Source: Kriegella aquimaris (GTDB lineage Bacteria; Bacteroidota; Bacteroidia; Flavobacteriales; Flavobacteriaceae). Taken from it: 64,000 bases of DNA. Below the pieces are notes generated by a model. The model had not been told where the DNA came from, searched no databases, and was given only the letters and a program-made list of their open reading frames with translations. Below, piece after piece: positions 27,749 to 37,332 of the stretch (positions are counted from its first letter, which is position 1; each line of letters opens with the position of its first letter). The translations under genes were made by a program, and so were the position numbers. The DNA lies in assembly GCF_900103215.1 (NCBI RefSeq), contig NZ_FNGV01000015.1, positions 62,001-126,000 on the forward strand, written 5' to 3'.

Positions 27749-29071
27749 CTATCCTAAAATCTGGGAAATACAAAATATAACGGTTATGGCCGTAACACCA
27801 AAAATCAAGGTACCAACCGTCTGAACTTGATTTCCTTGCTTTACATCCATACCGGTCAACTGTGTCAACACCCAAAAGAAACTATCATTGGCGTGGGATA
27901 CAACCGTAGAGCCAGCACCTATTGCCAAGACCGTAAGAGTTTTAGAGAAATCGGCATCAAGCCCTAAAGCAGGCATCATGGGAGCAACAATTGATGCCGT
28001 CGTAATAAGGGCAACGGTTGAAGACCCCTGAGTGGTCTTGAGACAGGCCGCCAACAAGAAAGGAAAAAACAAACCTATCGACATCTCGGAAAAACTTGCC
28101 GTGATCAAGTCGGCAATTCCAGAATTCTGAAGCATTGCCCCAAAAATACCTCCTGCACCCGTAATCAAGATAATCGGTGCCGCAATGCGAACGGAATCAC
28201 CCAACCATCCCGTAGCCGAATAAACTTTTTCATCTAACTTTTTCGGTAATAATAATGATAGTGCAATACCAACGAGAAGTGCAATAACAGGAGTTCCAAA
28301 AAAGGAGATTACTGGATACAACGCCGATGATTGCATATTCAATTCGGGATAATCAAAAATAGATTTCGTTACGATAAGAATTATGGGTACCACAATGGCT
28401 AAAAGCGACAACCATAATTTTGGTTTATGAAGCTCATTTCGTTCGACCTCCAAGTGAATAGGAAGATCTATGCGAGCCGCAATCTTTGTTGCAAAAAAGT
28501 AACAAGTCACCAATGATAATATACTTACGATCAACCCCCACATGATAACACTCCCAAGCTCCGCTCCCAATATACCGGCAGCGGCTATCGGTCCCGGAGT
28601 CGGTGGAACCATGACGTGTGTGGCCGTAAGGCCTAAAGCCAGTGCTGCGGTGGTACCCGCGTAAGAAACTTTTGCCTTTTGAGACAAAGCCTTGTTCAAT
28701 GAATTCATAATGATAAAAGCGCTATCGGCAAATACCGGAATCGACAATAAATAACCGGTAAGCATCATGGCCAAATGAATAGATTTCTCACCGATGAGTT
28801 GCAACATACGTGTAGCAATAACCATTGCTCCCCCAGATTTTTCCAATACAGTGCCTATGGCTACACCAAAGAAAATTATCAGACCTATTTTTCCCATGAT
28901 ACTTCCGAAGCCGTCGTTGACCGAAGCGATAATCTGGTTAACCTCCATTCCCGTTATAAAACCATATGCTATGGCGGCCAAAAGCAAAACAAAAAATGGA
29001 TGAATTTTCCATTTGACAATACCCACAATAATGAATGCCAGGGCTAATACTAATGCAATTACGTAAATCAT
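27749..29071 (-). CDS. GntP-family gluconate:H+ symporter
   Basis: A 440-residue inner-membrane transporter with about 12-14 hydrophobic helices. Members of the GntP family import gluconate, glycerate or related sugar acids with protons. Family motifs are seen: GAMVIATRMLQLIG, LSIPVFADSAFIIM, ATHVMVPPTPGPIAAAGILGA, TTQGSSTVALITTASI and SHANDSFFWVLTQLTGM. The start is a plain ATG. It is the first gene of a two-gene unit with the gluconolactonase-like lipoprotein, consistent with sugar-acid utilisation. Confidence 0.93.
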   Translation of the reverse strand: MIYVIALVLALAFIIVGIVKWKIHPFFVLLLAAIAYGFITGMEVNQIIASVNDGFGSIMGKIGLIIFFGVAIGTVLEKSGGAMVIATRMLQLIGEKSIHLAMMLTGYLLSIPVFADSAFIIMNSLNKALSQKAKVSYAGTTAALALGLTATHVMVPPTPGPIAAAGILGAELGSVIMWGLIVSILSLVTCYFFATKIAARIDLPIHLEVERNELHKPKLWLSLLAIVVPIILIVTKSIFDYPELNMQSSALYPVISFFGTPVIALLVGIALSLLLPKKLDEKVYSATGWLGDSVRIAAPIILITGAGGIFGAMLQNSGIADLITASFSEMSIGLFFPFLLAACLKTTQGSSTVALITTASIVAPMMPALGLDADFSKTLTVLAIGAGSTVVSHANDSFFWVLTQLTGMDVKQGNQVQTVGTLIFGVTAITVIFCISQILG

Positions 29072-29516
29072 AGTTTGGTTGTTATTTGTTTAAAGATATC
29101 GCTATTTGAAATAAAGTCCATTATAAAATCTAGTCGCTCTATCTAAGTTCATTAGTAAAACCTAGTTTTCATATACGCTTGATCAATGTATGTTTAATTA
29201 TTTATAAAAATAGACATGAAATCCATAATCACAAATATATAATTTATCATACATCATACAAATTTTAAAATGAGAACCTGTACCACTGATAATTTCATAC
29301 AAATTATGAGGTAGTAACTACGTCTAAATTTTACGATTCAATCAGCTGTAGCTCTCTTTTAAAACTTACTTTTCTATATTTTTTTTATAAAACTCTAATT
29401 CATAACAAAAACTAAAATATTTCTTTGAACTGGTCCTTAATCACTCAAGATTACGGACTGGAATTCCCAGTAGACCTTTATAGGTAAGAACTTCTTTAAT
29501 ACTTAAAAGCAAGTCA
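29072..29516. other. 445-base A/T-rich divergent intergenic region
   Basis: Separates gntP (minus) from the collagen-like lipoprotein gene (plus). It must contain both promoters. Near gntP the minus strand reads TATCTTTA, close to the TAnnTTTG consensus, 20 bases before the start. No gene, hairpin or repeat of note was seen otherwise. Confidence 0.5.
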
Positions 29517-30314
29517 ATGAAAAATATATACTTGAGAACAATTTTACTTTTTGCCTTAGCATTATTTTTAACAAACTGCACCCCTGAAGATGGCATTGAT
29601 GGAATCAACGGAATAAATGGTACTGATGTGATAGCAGGGGTTGATGGAACAGATGGAGAAAATGGATCCGACGGTGCTGACAACGAAAATGGGGCTAACG
29701 GAATTGATGGAGAGAATGGTGCTGATGGTGTTGACGGCGAAGATGGCGTTAATGGGATTGATGGCGAAAATGGTCTAGGTTTTGATGAATTGACAAAATA
29801 TGGTAGTATTACTATGACTTTGGACGGTACAAGGTTAGATGATGTAGCTTTTACCGATACAGCAGTATTTAAATTCACACCGGTTAATAACTACCATACC
29901 TCTTCTTTGGTAAGTACAGATCTCTCTGAACTAGAATTCACTTTATTGCGCTTTATAAGTGCCCCTGATGATGTTTTTCAATCAAGCCTTTTAAATTTAG
30001 GGCTTACGGTAATCGATGCCGGGGAAGAAACACAAGCCTTTGAATTTGATTTGGGTATAAATCAATATGCGGTTATTTCAGATGACAACAAATTCTTTTC
30101 AGTAAATCAGAACTTCTCGGAAGATGGAATTGGTATAACAAATTTTGTCATTTCGGAATACAGTTTTAATGAAACAACAAACCACCTTACATTTTCATTC
30201 GCTTTTGATGTAGACGGTGCAAACAATGTGACCACCAATAATCTTTCAGTTTCTGGTGAAGTAGATGTAATCGTTTTAAAGGGACTAGACATTCCCGACC
30301 CATGGGGCTGTTAA
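29517..30314 (+). CDS. Lipoprotein with collagen-like Gly-X-Y repeats
   Basis: A 265-residue lipoprotein. The signal peptide ends in LFLTNC (Cys21) followed by TPEDG. Residues ~24-82 are Gly-X-Y triplets with mostly Asp, Asn, Ile and Glu (GIDGINGINGTD, GADGVDGEDGVNGIDG); the first few triplets are interrupted. The globular rest (~85-265) is beta-rich and of unknown function. Bacterial collagen-like stretches can trimerise and hold a C-terminal domain away from the cell, so a surface stalk protein is likely (inference). Single gene, convergent with rimO. Confidence 0.85.
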   Translation: MKNIYLRTILLFALALFLTNCTPEDGIDGINGINGTDVIAGVDGTDGENGSDGADNENGANGIDGENGADGVDGEDGVNGIDGENGLGFDELTKYGSITMTLDGTRLDDVAFTDTAVFKFTPVNNYHTSSLVSTDLSELEFTLLRFISAPDDVFQSSLLNLGLTVIDAGEETQAFEFDLGINQYAVISDDNKFFSVNQNFSEDGIGITNFVISEYSFNETTNHLTFSFAFDVDGANNVTTNNLSVSGEVDVIVLKGLDIPDPWGC

Positions 30315-30454
30315 TCGTACCAATGGGGGTCCGGCATAAAGAACAATCTCACGGTAATGCAAAGAACTAACAACTAAAAACCTGTTGACTAAATTTGTGT
30401 CACAGATTTTTTATGCACGGCAGGCATTGCACAAAATGGACTAGGTTTAAAATT

Positions 30455-31759
30455 CTAAAGCACTGGTGAACCGTAAAGGTCGAAGTCGGCGGCCTCATTT
30501 ATTTTGATGTCGACAAATTCCCCCTGTTTCAGGTAATGTTGGGCAGCATCAATCAATACTTCATTATCAACGTCAGGCGAATCAAACTCGGTACGAGCTA
30601 CAAAGTAATTGCCCTCTTTTCGGTCGACAATGCATCGAAATGTCTTCCCGATTTTTTGCTGATTCAGTTCCCAAGAAATTTGAGATTGAATCTCCATAAT
30701 TTCGTTGGCACGCTCCTGTTTGACTTCTTCGGGCACATCATCTTCCAAAGAATAGGCGTGCGTATTCTCTTCGTGACTATAGGTAAAACATCCTAGACGT
30801 TCAAATCGCATCTTCTCGACCCAATTTTTCAGGGTTTGAAAATCTGCCTCCGTTTCGCCAGGATACCCAACTATCAATGTGGTACGAATGGCCATTTCAG
30901 GAACCGCCGCCCTAAAATCGTGTAGTAATTTGGTCGTTTTTGCTTCCGTAGTACCGCGACGCATACTTTTGAGAATAGGGTCTGCGATATGTTGCAAGGG
31001 AATATCTAAATAATTACAAATTTTAGATTCCTGTTTCATAACGTCCAGTACATCCATTGGAAAACCCGTGGGGAATGCGTAATGCAATCGAATCCATTCA
31101 ATTCCCTCTACCTTTACCAACGCTTTAAGCAGTTCGGCCAGATTTCTCTTCTTGTATAAATCTAACCCATAATACGTTAGATCTTGTGCAATCAATATCA
31201 ATTCTTTGACCCCTTTGGCGGCCAGTTTCTCTGATTCGGCAACCAATTCATCAATTGGTTTGCTCCGATGCTTGCCGCGCATTATCGGTATAGCACAGAA
31301 AGAACAGGGTCGGTCACAACCTTCTGCAATCTTTAGATACGCATAATTTTTAGGTGTAGTCGTCAAGCGCTCACCAATAAGTTCATGCTTATAATCGGCT
31401 CCCAATGCTTTTAACAGATTTGGAAGTTCACTAGTGCCAAAATATTCGTCTACATTAGGAATTTCCTTTTGTAAATCAGGTTTATAGCGTTCGCTCAAAC
31501 ATCCGGTTACAAAAACCTTGTCGACCTGCCCCACTTCTTTTTGTTGTACATATTCCAGAATCGTGTTCACACTCTCCTCCTTGGCATTGGCAATGAATCC
31601 GCAGGTGTTGATAACAACGATGTTTCCTTCCTCTTGATGCACCACCTCTTTATTGTTTGCACGCAACTGCCCCATCAACACTTCCGAATCATAAACATTC
31701 TTCGAGCAGCCGAGAGTGACAACATTAATCTTGTTCTTTTTTATGGATTTTGTACGCAT
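30455..31759 (-). CDS. rimO: Ribosomal protein S12 methylthiotransferase
   Basis: RimO adds a methylthio group to the conserved aspartate of ribosomal protein S12. 434 residues, normal. The N-terminal UPF0004 domain starts VVTLGCSKNVYDSEVLMGQL with cluster cysteines also in NTCGFI and TGCLSERY; the radical-SAM cluster motif is CDRPCSFC; and the TRAM domain ends the protein (KEGNYFVARTEFDSPDVDNE). A TATTTTTG -7 box precedes it. In flavobacteria rimO typically lies near ftsY, as here. Confidence 0.97.
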   Translation of the reverse strand: MRTKSIKKNKINVVTLGCSKNVYDSEVLMGQLRANNKEVVHQEEGNIVVINTCGFIANAKEESVNTILEYVQQKEVGQVDKVFVTGCLSERYKPDLQKEIPNVDEYFGTSELPNLLKALGADYKHELIGERLTTTPKNYAYLKIAEGCDRPCSFCAIPIMRGKHRSKPIDELVAESEKLAAKGVKELILIAQDLTYYGLDLYKKRNLAELLKALVKVEGIEWIRLHYAFPTGFPMDVLDVMKQESKICNYLDIPLQHIADPILKSMRRGTTEAKTTKLLHDFRAAVPEMAIRTTLIVGYPGETEADFQTLKNWVEKMRFERLGCFTYSHEENTHAYSLEDDVPEEVKQERANEIMEIQSQISWELNQQKIGKTFRCIVDRKEGNYFVARTEFDSPDVDNEVLIDAAQHYLKQGEFVDIKINEAADFDLYGSPVL

Positions 31760-31776
31760 ATCTTTTTAATGGGATG

Positions 31777-31784
31777 CAAAAATA
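31777..31784 (-). promoter_or_regulatory. Putative -7 box of rimO
   Basis: Minus-strand TATTTTTG, a perfect TAnnTTTG match, 17 bases upstream of the rimO start. No -33 element is obvious. Confidence 0.4.
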
Positions 31785-31877
31785 CAACTTGATGAAAGAA
31801 CTATCCTCTTTTAAGACGAATTCTTCCATTATACCGTTAAACCTTTGCAACACGTTGATGTCCAACACAGAAAAAAT

Positions 31878-32987
31878 ATGATGACAAGACCCCAAATTAT
31901 AGCTTTAACCTCATTATTGTTTTTTATATTGATAGGATGTTCCACCGATTCAATGGACAAAGATTCGGTCGATGATGGCCTTATGACTGAAGGCGAGGAA
32001 TTATATTTTCCACCTTTAAATTCCGATGATTGGGAAACCATTTCCTATGAAAGCTTAGGATGGAACGAGGCAGCGACACCATCACTTTTCACTTTTTTGG
32101 AAGAAAACAGTACCGATGCGTTTCTTATACTTAAAAATGGACGCATAGCGGAGGAAAAGTATTTTGGCGATTTTGATAAAAATAAAAATCACACCTGGAA
32201 TTCCGCCGCAAAAACTTTGACCTCACTAACAGTAGGTATCGCCCAAGAAGAGGGGTTTCTATCTGTCGATAACCCATCATCCGATTACATGGGATCCGGT
32301 TGGTCATCATTAACTTCTGAGAATGAACTTAAAATTACAGTTAGAAATCACTTAACGATGACCACGGGCTTAGACTATACCGTTACCAACAACTTTTGTA
32401 CAGACAAAGAGTGCCTTATTTATAAAAATGAACCGGACAGCTTCTGGTACTACCACAATGCCACGTATACCTTATTGGACAAGATTATATCGGGTGCCGT
32501 AGCACAAGACTTCGAAGCTTATTTCAACAGTAAAATGCGTGATAAAATCGGTATGCAGGGATCTTGGATCAAGGTCGGTTATAACAATCTTTACTTCAGC
32601 ACGGCAAGAAGCATGGCCCGATTTGGCTTGCTTAATCTCAACAAGGGAAAATGGGAAGAGGAAACCCTATTATCAGATATGGACTATTTTACCGCAATGA
32701 CATCGACCTCTCAAGAATTAAATAAGTCGTATGGCTACCTATGGTGGCTAAATGGGCAAGACAATTTCAGACTGCCCGAGTCGGAAGCACAGCTTCAAGG
32801 AAAACTGATACCTGCCGCGCCCGATGACCTTATTGCCGGTCTTGGGGCAGCGGATCAAAAACTATACGTTGTCCCAAGTATTGATTTGGTCATTGTTCGT
32901 ATGGGAGGTGCTGCGAATTCAGCAGCATTAGGCCCCACATCGTTCGACAACGCACTTTGGGAGAAAATCAATGCTATAATTAATTAA
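31878..32987 (+). CDS. Serine hydrolase of the beta-lactamase/penicillin-binding family, lipoprotein
   Basis: A 369-residue lipoprotein. The start is set at 31878 (MMTRPQIIALTSLLFFILIGC, Cys21); an upstream ATG at 31845 adds 11 hydrophilic residues that spoil the signal. The class C beta-lactamase-like fold is shown by the SxxK motif S109-A-A-K112 (HTWNSAAKTL) and the YxN-type motif in YYHNATYTLLDKII. Members act as D-ala-D-ala peptidases or esterases; true antibiotic hydrolysis should not be assumed. Single gene between rimO and the membrane pair. Confidence 0.88.
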   Translation: MMTRPQIIALTSLLFFILIGCSTDSMDKDSVDDGLMTEGEELYFPPLNSDDWETISYESLGWNEAATPSLFTFLEENSTDAFLILKNGRIAEEKYFGDFDKNKNHTWNSAAKTLTSLTVGIAQEEGFLSVDNPSSDYMGSGWSSLTSENELKITVRNHLTMTTGLDYTVTNNFCTDKECLIYKNEPDSFWYYHNATYTLLDKIISGAVAQDFEAYFNSKMRDKIGMQGSWIKVGYNNLYFSTARSMARFGLLNLNKGKWEEETLLSDMDYFTAMTSTSQELNKSYGYLWWLNGQDNFRLPESEAQLQGKLIPAAPDDLIAGLGAADQKLYVVPSIDLVIVRMGGAANSAALGPTSFDNALWEKINAIIN

Positions 32988-32993
32988 GGGCAG

Positions 32994-33863
32994 CTATAGG
33001 AACCCTAAAACCCAAAGAACATTATTCCCTATAGCCAAAATGGCGTAAAGCAAAAAAGTGACTTTAAAAAAGCGCTTGATTACCGTAAAATTATCGGGAC
33101 ACATTAATAGCCCCATAAACAACAGTGTTGCGGCAAATTCGAATTCTGATACGACCAAACCAATTGAACCGACAAAAACAAGCAGAAAAACTAGGGTAAA
33201 CTTTTGTTTTGAAAAAAAAGCGAACAAAAACGTCAGTAAAAATTCCATACCAATTATAGAATAGACGAAAAGCTGCTTCAGTGCCAAAAAAGGCAATATA
33301 CCTGGATCTAAAATTATTCCATCGACAGCTGAAGGCTCTTTCAGTAAAAAATCTGAAATTTTTGCTCCATTCTGAGTCAAGGTTTCATTTATATCAGGCA
33401 TAGCACCACTTATCAATATTGGTTGAAAAAAGTCTCCAGAGAGTAAACGAAGCGCAACAAAATCTCCATTCAAAAAATTAGGGTTTAACAACTTGTGAAC
33501 TGTCGCCATGCCCATAACAATTACAAAAATCCATCGTAGGTTGTCTTTGAAAAGACGTTCTTCCTCCATATATAACACCAAAAGAGAAAGAAAAAAGAAC
33601 AAAAATAAATGATTGGGCGCATTATACCATTTAAAGTAAATTCCTCCGAAAATACTCAATAAATAAATCACCTTTAAAAGTGGTGTTCGGTAGACAGAAA
33701 TTTTATTTAAAAGAGATATGTCTATAACCTCTGGTAAGGATAAGAATAGACCTAATACCAATTGGGTAAGCGCTAAAGCTATTCCAGAGCGAAATTCGAC
33801 CACGTTTACAATCAAGAGCATTAAATACCCTAGTACCAAGGTCTTTCTGAATTCACTCTTCAT
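32994..33863 (-). CDS. Polytopic membrane protein, unknown
   Basis: A 289-residue inner-membrane protein with about eight hydrophobic helices (for example VIYLLSIFGGIYF, HLFLFFFLSLLVLYM, LRWIFVIVMGMATVHKLL, LLTFLFAFFSKQKFTLVFLLVFVGSIGLV). The motif VHKLLNPNFLNGDF is reminiscent of HTTM/gamma-carboxylase-like membrane families, but the similarity is too weak for a firm call. Its start overlaps the stop of the upstream 133-residue gene by 11 bases, so the two form a translationally coupled pair. Confidence 0.75.
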   Translation of the reverse strand: MKSEFRKTLVLGYLMLLIVNVVEFRSGIALALTQLVLGLFLSLPEVIDISLLNKISVYRTPLLKVIYLLSIFGGIYFKWYNAPNHLFLFFFLSLLVLYMEEERLFKDNLRWIFVIVMGMATVHKLLNPNFLNGDFVALRLLSGDFFQPILISGAMPDINETLTQNGAKISDFLLKEPSAVDGIILDPGILPFLALKQLFVYSIIGMEFLLTFLFAFFSKQKFTLVFLLVFVGSIGLVVSEFEFAATLLFMGLLMCPDNFTVIKRFFKVTFLLYAILAIGNNVLWVLGFL

Positions 33864-34254
33864 AACTATTTACTAAAACTTGGTTCAATTTTAATGACTC
33901 TGACGTAAAATTTAACCGCCAAGCCTCAACTTTGAAGTGCCCTTTATTTGTATGCTTGAAATAGGCGTGTAACTTTTTAAGATTATTGGTACTAGGATAG
34001 CTTCGACATTTCAGAACTAATTGCCTAAATTTTGCGTTCGTACTGAAAAGTTTGGTTTTTCGTGCTAAAACCTTGTTATCATCTATTTGAAACCAGACGA
34101 AATAGCTATCAGGATGGTAGTCAGAATACATACCGTAGCCACCTAGTTTCCATGGATTTAAATCACCGAACTTTGTGAAACCCATTTGAAAAAGAGCCCA
34201 AATCAATACGATAAGAGGCACCCCATATTTTTTTGTAAATACTGCGATCTTCAA
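33853..34254 (-). CDS. Small single-helix membrane protein, partner of the polytopic protein
   Basis: A 133-residue protein. One N-terminal helix (YGVPLIVLIWALFQMGF), then a soluble part with the striking segment NPWKLGGYGMYSDYHPDSYFVWF. The rest is basic and helical. I do not recognise the family. The overlap with the downstream eight-helix gene suggests that the two proteins form one complex. Confidence 0.72.
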   Translation of the reverse strand: MKIAVFTKKYGVPLIVLIWALFQMGFTKFGDLNPWKLGGYGMYSDYHPDSYFVWFQIDDNKVLARKTKLFSTNAKFRQLVLKCRSYPSTNNLKKLHAYFKHTNKGHFKVEAWRLNFTSESLKLNQVLVNSYEE

Positions 34255-34329
34255 GTGGAAGAATATTTGGATTCATTTTTATTTAAGCACCCTTACATCA
34301 TATTCAAACATCTTGTTTTTATATGAACT

Positions 34330-35292
34330 TCAATTTTTGGTACTAAAGAAAGAATCAACAAACTCATGTTTATTGAAAACCTGAAGATCCTCTATATCCT
34401 CACCTACTCCAATGTATCTCACAGGAATCTGAAACTGATCCGAAATTCCGATGACCACACCACCTTTCGCCGTACCGTCAAGCTTGGTAACGGCCAGTGA
34501 GGTGACTTCAGTAGCTTTGGTGAACTGCTTAGCCTGCTCAAAAGCATTTTGACCTGTAGAACCATCAAGCACCAATAACACGTCGTGTGGTGTATCAGCG
34601 ACCACCTTTTGCATCACTCTTTTCACCTTACTTAACTCGTTCATCAAATTGACCTTGTTGTGCAACCGGCCGGCGGTATCGATTATCACCACATCGGCAT
34701 TTTGTGTTACTGCAGAGGTTAAGGTATCAAAAGCCACCGAGGCGGGATCACTACCCATTTTTTGTTTTACAATGGGTACACCTACTCGATCGGCCCAAAC
34801 CTGCAGTTGGTCAATAGCCGCAGCACGAAAAGTATCGGCGGCACCGAGAACCACTTTTAACCCCTGAGCCTTGAATTGGTATGCCAATTTGCCGATAGTG
34901 GTAGTTTTGCCAACACCGTTCACACCTACTACCATAATCACATAGGGTTTCTTGTCCCTAGGAATACTGAATTCAGTTGCATCACCAATATTGGTTTCAG
35001 AAAGAAGTCCTGAAATTTCTTCGCGGAGAATATTGTTCAGTTCATCGGTACCCATGTATTTATCACGGGATACCCTTGCTTCAATACGCTCAATAATCTT
35101 TAGCGTCGTGTCGACCCCCACATCGGAAGAAACCAATACTTCTTCCAAATTATCGAGCACATCATCGTCAACTTTTGATTTGCCTGCAACGGCTTTTCCT
35201 AATTTTGAAAAAAAACTGGTCTTGGTTTTTTCTAAACCCTTGTCCAACGTTTCTTTTTTCTTCGAAGAAAAAATATTCTTGAATAAGCTCAT
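34330..35292 (-). CDS. ftsY: Signal recognition particle receptor
   Basis: FtsY docks ribosome-SRP complexes at the membrane for co-translational insertion. 320 residues; the N-terminal acidic A domain found in E. coli is short here, as in other Bacteroidota. The GTPase has GVNGVGKTTTIGKLA, DTFRAAAIDQL, DTAGRLHNK, and TKLDGTAKGG. It is downstream of rpmB-rpmG-DUF4295 in a typical flavobacterial gene order. Confidence 0.97.
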   Translation of the reverse strand: MSLFKNIFSSKKKETLDKGLEKTKTSFFSKLGKAVAGKSKVDDDVLDNLEEVLVSSDVGVDTTLKIIERIEARVSRDKYMGTDELNNILREEISGLLSETNIGDATEFSIPRDKKPYVIMVVGVNGVGKTTTIGKLAYQFKAQGLKVVLGAADTFRAAAIDQLQVWADRVGVPIVKQKMGSDPASVAFDTLTSAVTQNADVVIIDTAGRLHNKVNLMNELSKVKRVMQKVVADTPHDVLLVLDGSTGQNAFEQAKQFTKATEVTSLAVTKLDGTAKGGVVIGISDQFQIPVRYIGVGEDIEDLQVFNKHEFVDSFFSTKN

Positions 35293-35334
35293 AAGTTCTA
35301 CTGAAATATTTACCCAAAGATATAAAAATAAAAA

Positions 35335-35359
35335 AGCCGCTTTCCAATGGAAAGCGGCT
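35335..35359 (-). terminator. Terminator-like hairpin between DUF4295 gene and ftsY
   Basis: AGCCGCTTTCC (35335-35345) pairs with GGAAAGCGGCT (35349-35359), 11 perfect base pairs with a 3-base loop. On the minus strand it is followed by TTTTTATTTTTATA. It probably ends the ribosomal-protein transcript and limits read-through into ftsY. Confidence 0.85.
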
Positions 35360-35383
35360 CAATAAAATTTTCTAACAAGTTTG

Positions 35384-35536
35384 TTATTTCTTAGATAACC
35401 ACTCGTTCACGACTTCAGGCGTCATAACAGATTCTTGAAAAGTGTAAGCCCCTGTTTTAGGTGATTTTACCATTTTAATGGCCTTTGTCAATCTTTTTGA
35501 GCTTGTCTGTAAACTCGCTACGGTCTTTTTTGCCAT
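35384..35536 (-). CDS. DUF4295 small basic protein
   Basis: A 50-residue basic protein below common length cut-offs, starting MAKKTVASLQTSSKRLTKAI and ending VVNEWLSKK. It fits DUF4295, a family found in Bacteroidota directly after rpmG and presumed to be ribosome-associated (role not established). It is 40 bases downstream of rpmG and is followed by a strong terminator. Confidence 0.92.
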   Translation of the reverse strand: MAKKTVASLQTSSKRLTKAIKMVKSPKTGAYTFQESVMTPEVVNEWLSKK

Positions 35537-35576
35537 GACTAATTAAATTTTATGTCATTTTCGCGAAAGCGAAAAT

Positions 35577-35759
35577 CTATTTGATTTCTTTATGAACTGT
35601 CATTCTCCTTAAGATGGGATTGTATTTTTTAATCTCAATCCGTTCTGGAGTATTCTTCTTATTCTTTGTGGTAATATACCTTGAAGTTCCCGGTTGCCCC
35701 GATTCTTTATGTTCGGTGCATTCTAAAATTACCTGAACTCTATTGCCTTTCTTTGCCAT
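35577..35759 (-). CDS. rpmG: 50S ribosomal protein L33
   Basis: L33 of the large ribosomal subunit, 60 residues. Features are [46 protein letters not shown]. The zinc-binding CXXC pairs are absent, so this is the zinc-independent form. It follows rpmB by 20 bases. Confidence 0.96.
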   Translation of the reverse strand: MAKKGNRVQVILECTEHKESGQPGTSRYITTKNKKNTPERIEIKKYNPILRRMTVHKEIK

Positions 35760-35779
35760 TGCTAACTAAATTTTAAGGA

Positions 35780-36016
35780 TTATTTTAAAAACCCTTGCGC
35801 TTTTGCTTCTTTCAGCACAGCTGAAATTCCCTTTTTGTTGATTGTTTTCAACGCTCTAGTAGAAATCTTAAGGGTAACCCATCGATCTTCTTCCGGAATG
35901 TAAAAACGTTTTTTAGAAAGATTTACATTAAATCTTCTTCTAGTCTTATTGATTGAGAAAGAAACATTGTTTCCGAACATAGCTCTCTTTCCAGTAATTT
36001 CACACACTTTTGACAT
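35780..36016 (-). CDS. rpmB: 50S ribosomal protein L28
   Basis: L28 of the large ribosomal subunit, 78 residues. The conserved start is MSKVCEITGKRAMFGNNVSFSINKTRRRF and the basic C-terminus is typical. First gene of the rpmB-rpmG-DUF4295 operon, behind the best promoter in the window. Confidence 0.97.
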   Translation of the reverse strand: MSKVCEITGKRAMFGNNVSFSINKTRRRFNVNLSKKRFYIPEEDRWVTLKISTRALKTINKKGISAVLKEAKAQGFLK

Positions 36017-36045
36017 CGCGTTGTCTTTTTCTTTTAAACAGGCTG

Positions 36046-36077
36046 CAAATTTATATCATTTTTACGGGACGGACAAA
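36046..36077 (-). promoter_or_regulatory. Promoter of the rpmB operon
   Basis: On the minus strand TTTG (36074-36077), exactly 20 bases, then TAAATTTG (36046-36053): a complete match to the Bacteroidota TTTG/TAnnTTTG consensus, 30 bases before the rpmB start. Confidence 0.7.
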
Positions 36078-36084
36078 AATTACT

Positions 36085-37332
36085 TCAGATTTTTGTAATT
36101 TCTTTTTGAAGTAATTCCAAGGCCTTGTTTACAGCCTTCTGAATGATCTTCTCCCGATGGTTGCCCATATTGAATTCTTCGGCAAATACGCCGTTCGGAG
36201 ATGCAATCGCGATGAAAACCGTACCTATTTCAGCATCTGAGTCTCCTTTTGTCGGCCCTGCGTTTCCCGTTGTAGCAATGGCGAAATCTGATTTCAAAAG
36301 GCGCTTTACATTTTCTGCCATGGCTTTTGCCACTTCCGCACTCACCACGGAGTGCTTTTCTATCAGACTTTCGGGAACGCGAAGCACTTCGATCTTTGTT
36401 TGGGTAGCGTAGCTTACCACACTCCCCTTAAAATAAGCTGAAGCTCCTGCAATTGCCGTAAGTTGTTCAGCAATCTTTCCACCGGTACAACTTTCTGCCG
36501 TCGCCAAAGTCATTTTTTTCGAAGTTAGTAACTTGGCAACAACCTCCTCGAGTGTTTCCTCATTCTCTATTCCAAAGATAAACTCTCCGATCAAGGGATA
36601 TAATTTTTTGATTTCCTCTTCGACCCTAGCCACAATTTTGTCACGATCCACACCTTTTGCGGTTAACCGAAGACGTACTTTTCCCAAATTAGGCAAATAG
36701 GCCAGTTTTATATACAACGGCAATTCATTTTCCCAAATCGCTATACGTTCGGCCAGGGAACTCTCCCCAATTCCGTAAGTAAGTAAGGTTCTATGGATGA
36801 TAAACGGTCTTTCGAACCGCGCTACTATTCGAGGAATAACTTCATTAGTTATTAAATTCTTCATCTCAAAGGGAACACCGGGAAGCGATACGTAAACCAC
36901 ACCATCACGCTCTATCCACATACCCGGTGCAGTACCAAAGGGGTTGTGAATTACCGATGCTTTGGAAAGCACCAACGCTTGTTGCCGATTCATATCGGAA
37001 ATAGGCGTCCCGATATATTTGGCAAATAAGGTCTCTACATGTGCCAACACAATTAAGTCTTCTACAAGTATATCATCGAAGAACGAACACAGGGTATGTT
37101 TGGTAATGTCATCTTTGGTCGGCCCCAGCCCACCAGTAATAATGACCACCTTCACCCGTTTTTGGGCATCATGAAGCGCTTCAAGAATATGTTCGCGGTT
37201 ATCTTGAACTGAGGTCATTTGATACACGGAAACCCCAATCTTGTTTAATTCCTTGGCAATATAAGATGAATTTGTATCAATGATTTGGCCGATGAGAATC
37301 TCATCACCAATAGTAATAATCTCAGCAAGCAT
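36085..37332 (-). CDS. cinA: CinA family protein (competence/damage-inducible; nicotinamide nucleotide amidohydrolase)
   Basis: 415 residues. The N-terminal molybdopterin-binding-like (COG1058) domain has [22 protein letters not shown] and [16 protein letters not shown]; the C-terminal PncC-type domain (about 260-412) has [18 protein letters not shown] and ATTGNAGPT, where PncC deamidates nicotinamide mononucleotide. Its ATG overlaps the HPt stop codon (TAATG), so translation is coupled to the HPt gene, an unexpected partner. Confidence 0.93.
   Translation of the reverse strand: MLAEIITIGDEILIGQIIDTNSSYIAKELNKIGVSVYQMTSVQDNREHILEALHDAQKRVKVVIITGGLGPTKDDITKHTLCSFFDDILVEDLIVLAHVETLFAKYIGTPISDMNRQQALVLSKASVIHNPFGTAPGMWIERDGVVYVSLPGVPFEMKNLITNEVIPRIVARFERPFIIHRTLLTYGIGESSLAERIAIWENELPLYIKLAYLPNLGKVRLRLTAKGVDRDKIVARVEEEIKKLYPLIGEFIFGIENEETLEEVVAKLLTSKKMTLATAESCTGGKIAEQLTAIAGASAYFKGSVVSYATQTKIEVLRVPESLIEKHSVVSAEVAKAMAENVKRLLKSDFAIATTGNAGPTKGDSDAEIGTVFIAIASPNGVFAEEFNMGNHREKIIQKAVNKALELLQKEITKI

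Noticed and set aside
29441-29878. 145-residue Pro/Ser-rich minus-strand frame
   Set aside because: It is the mirror of the collagen-like Gly-X-Y repeats; no start context.
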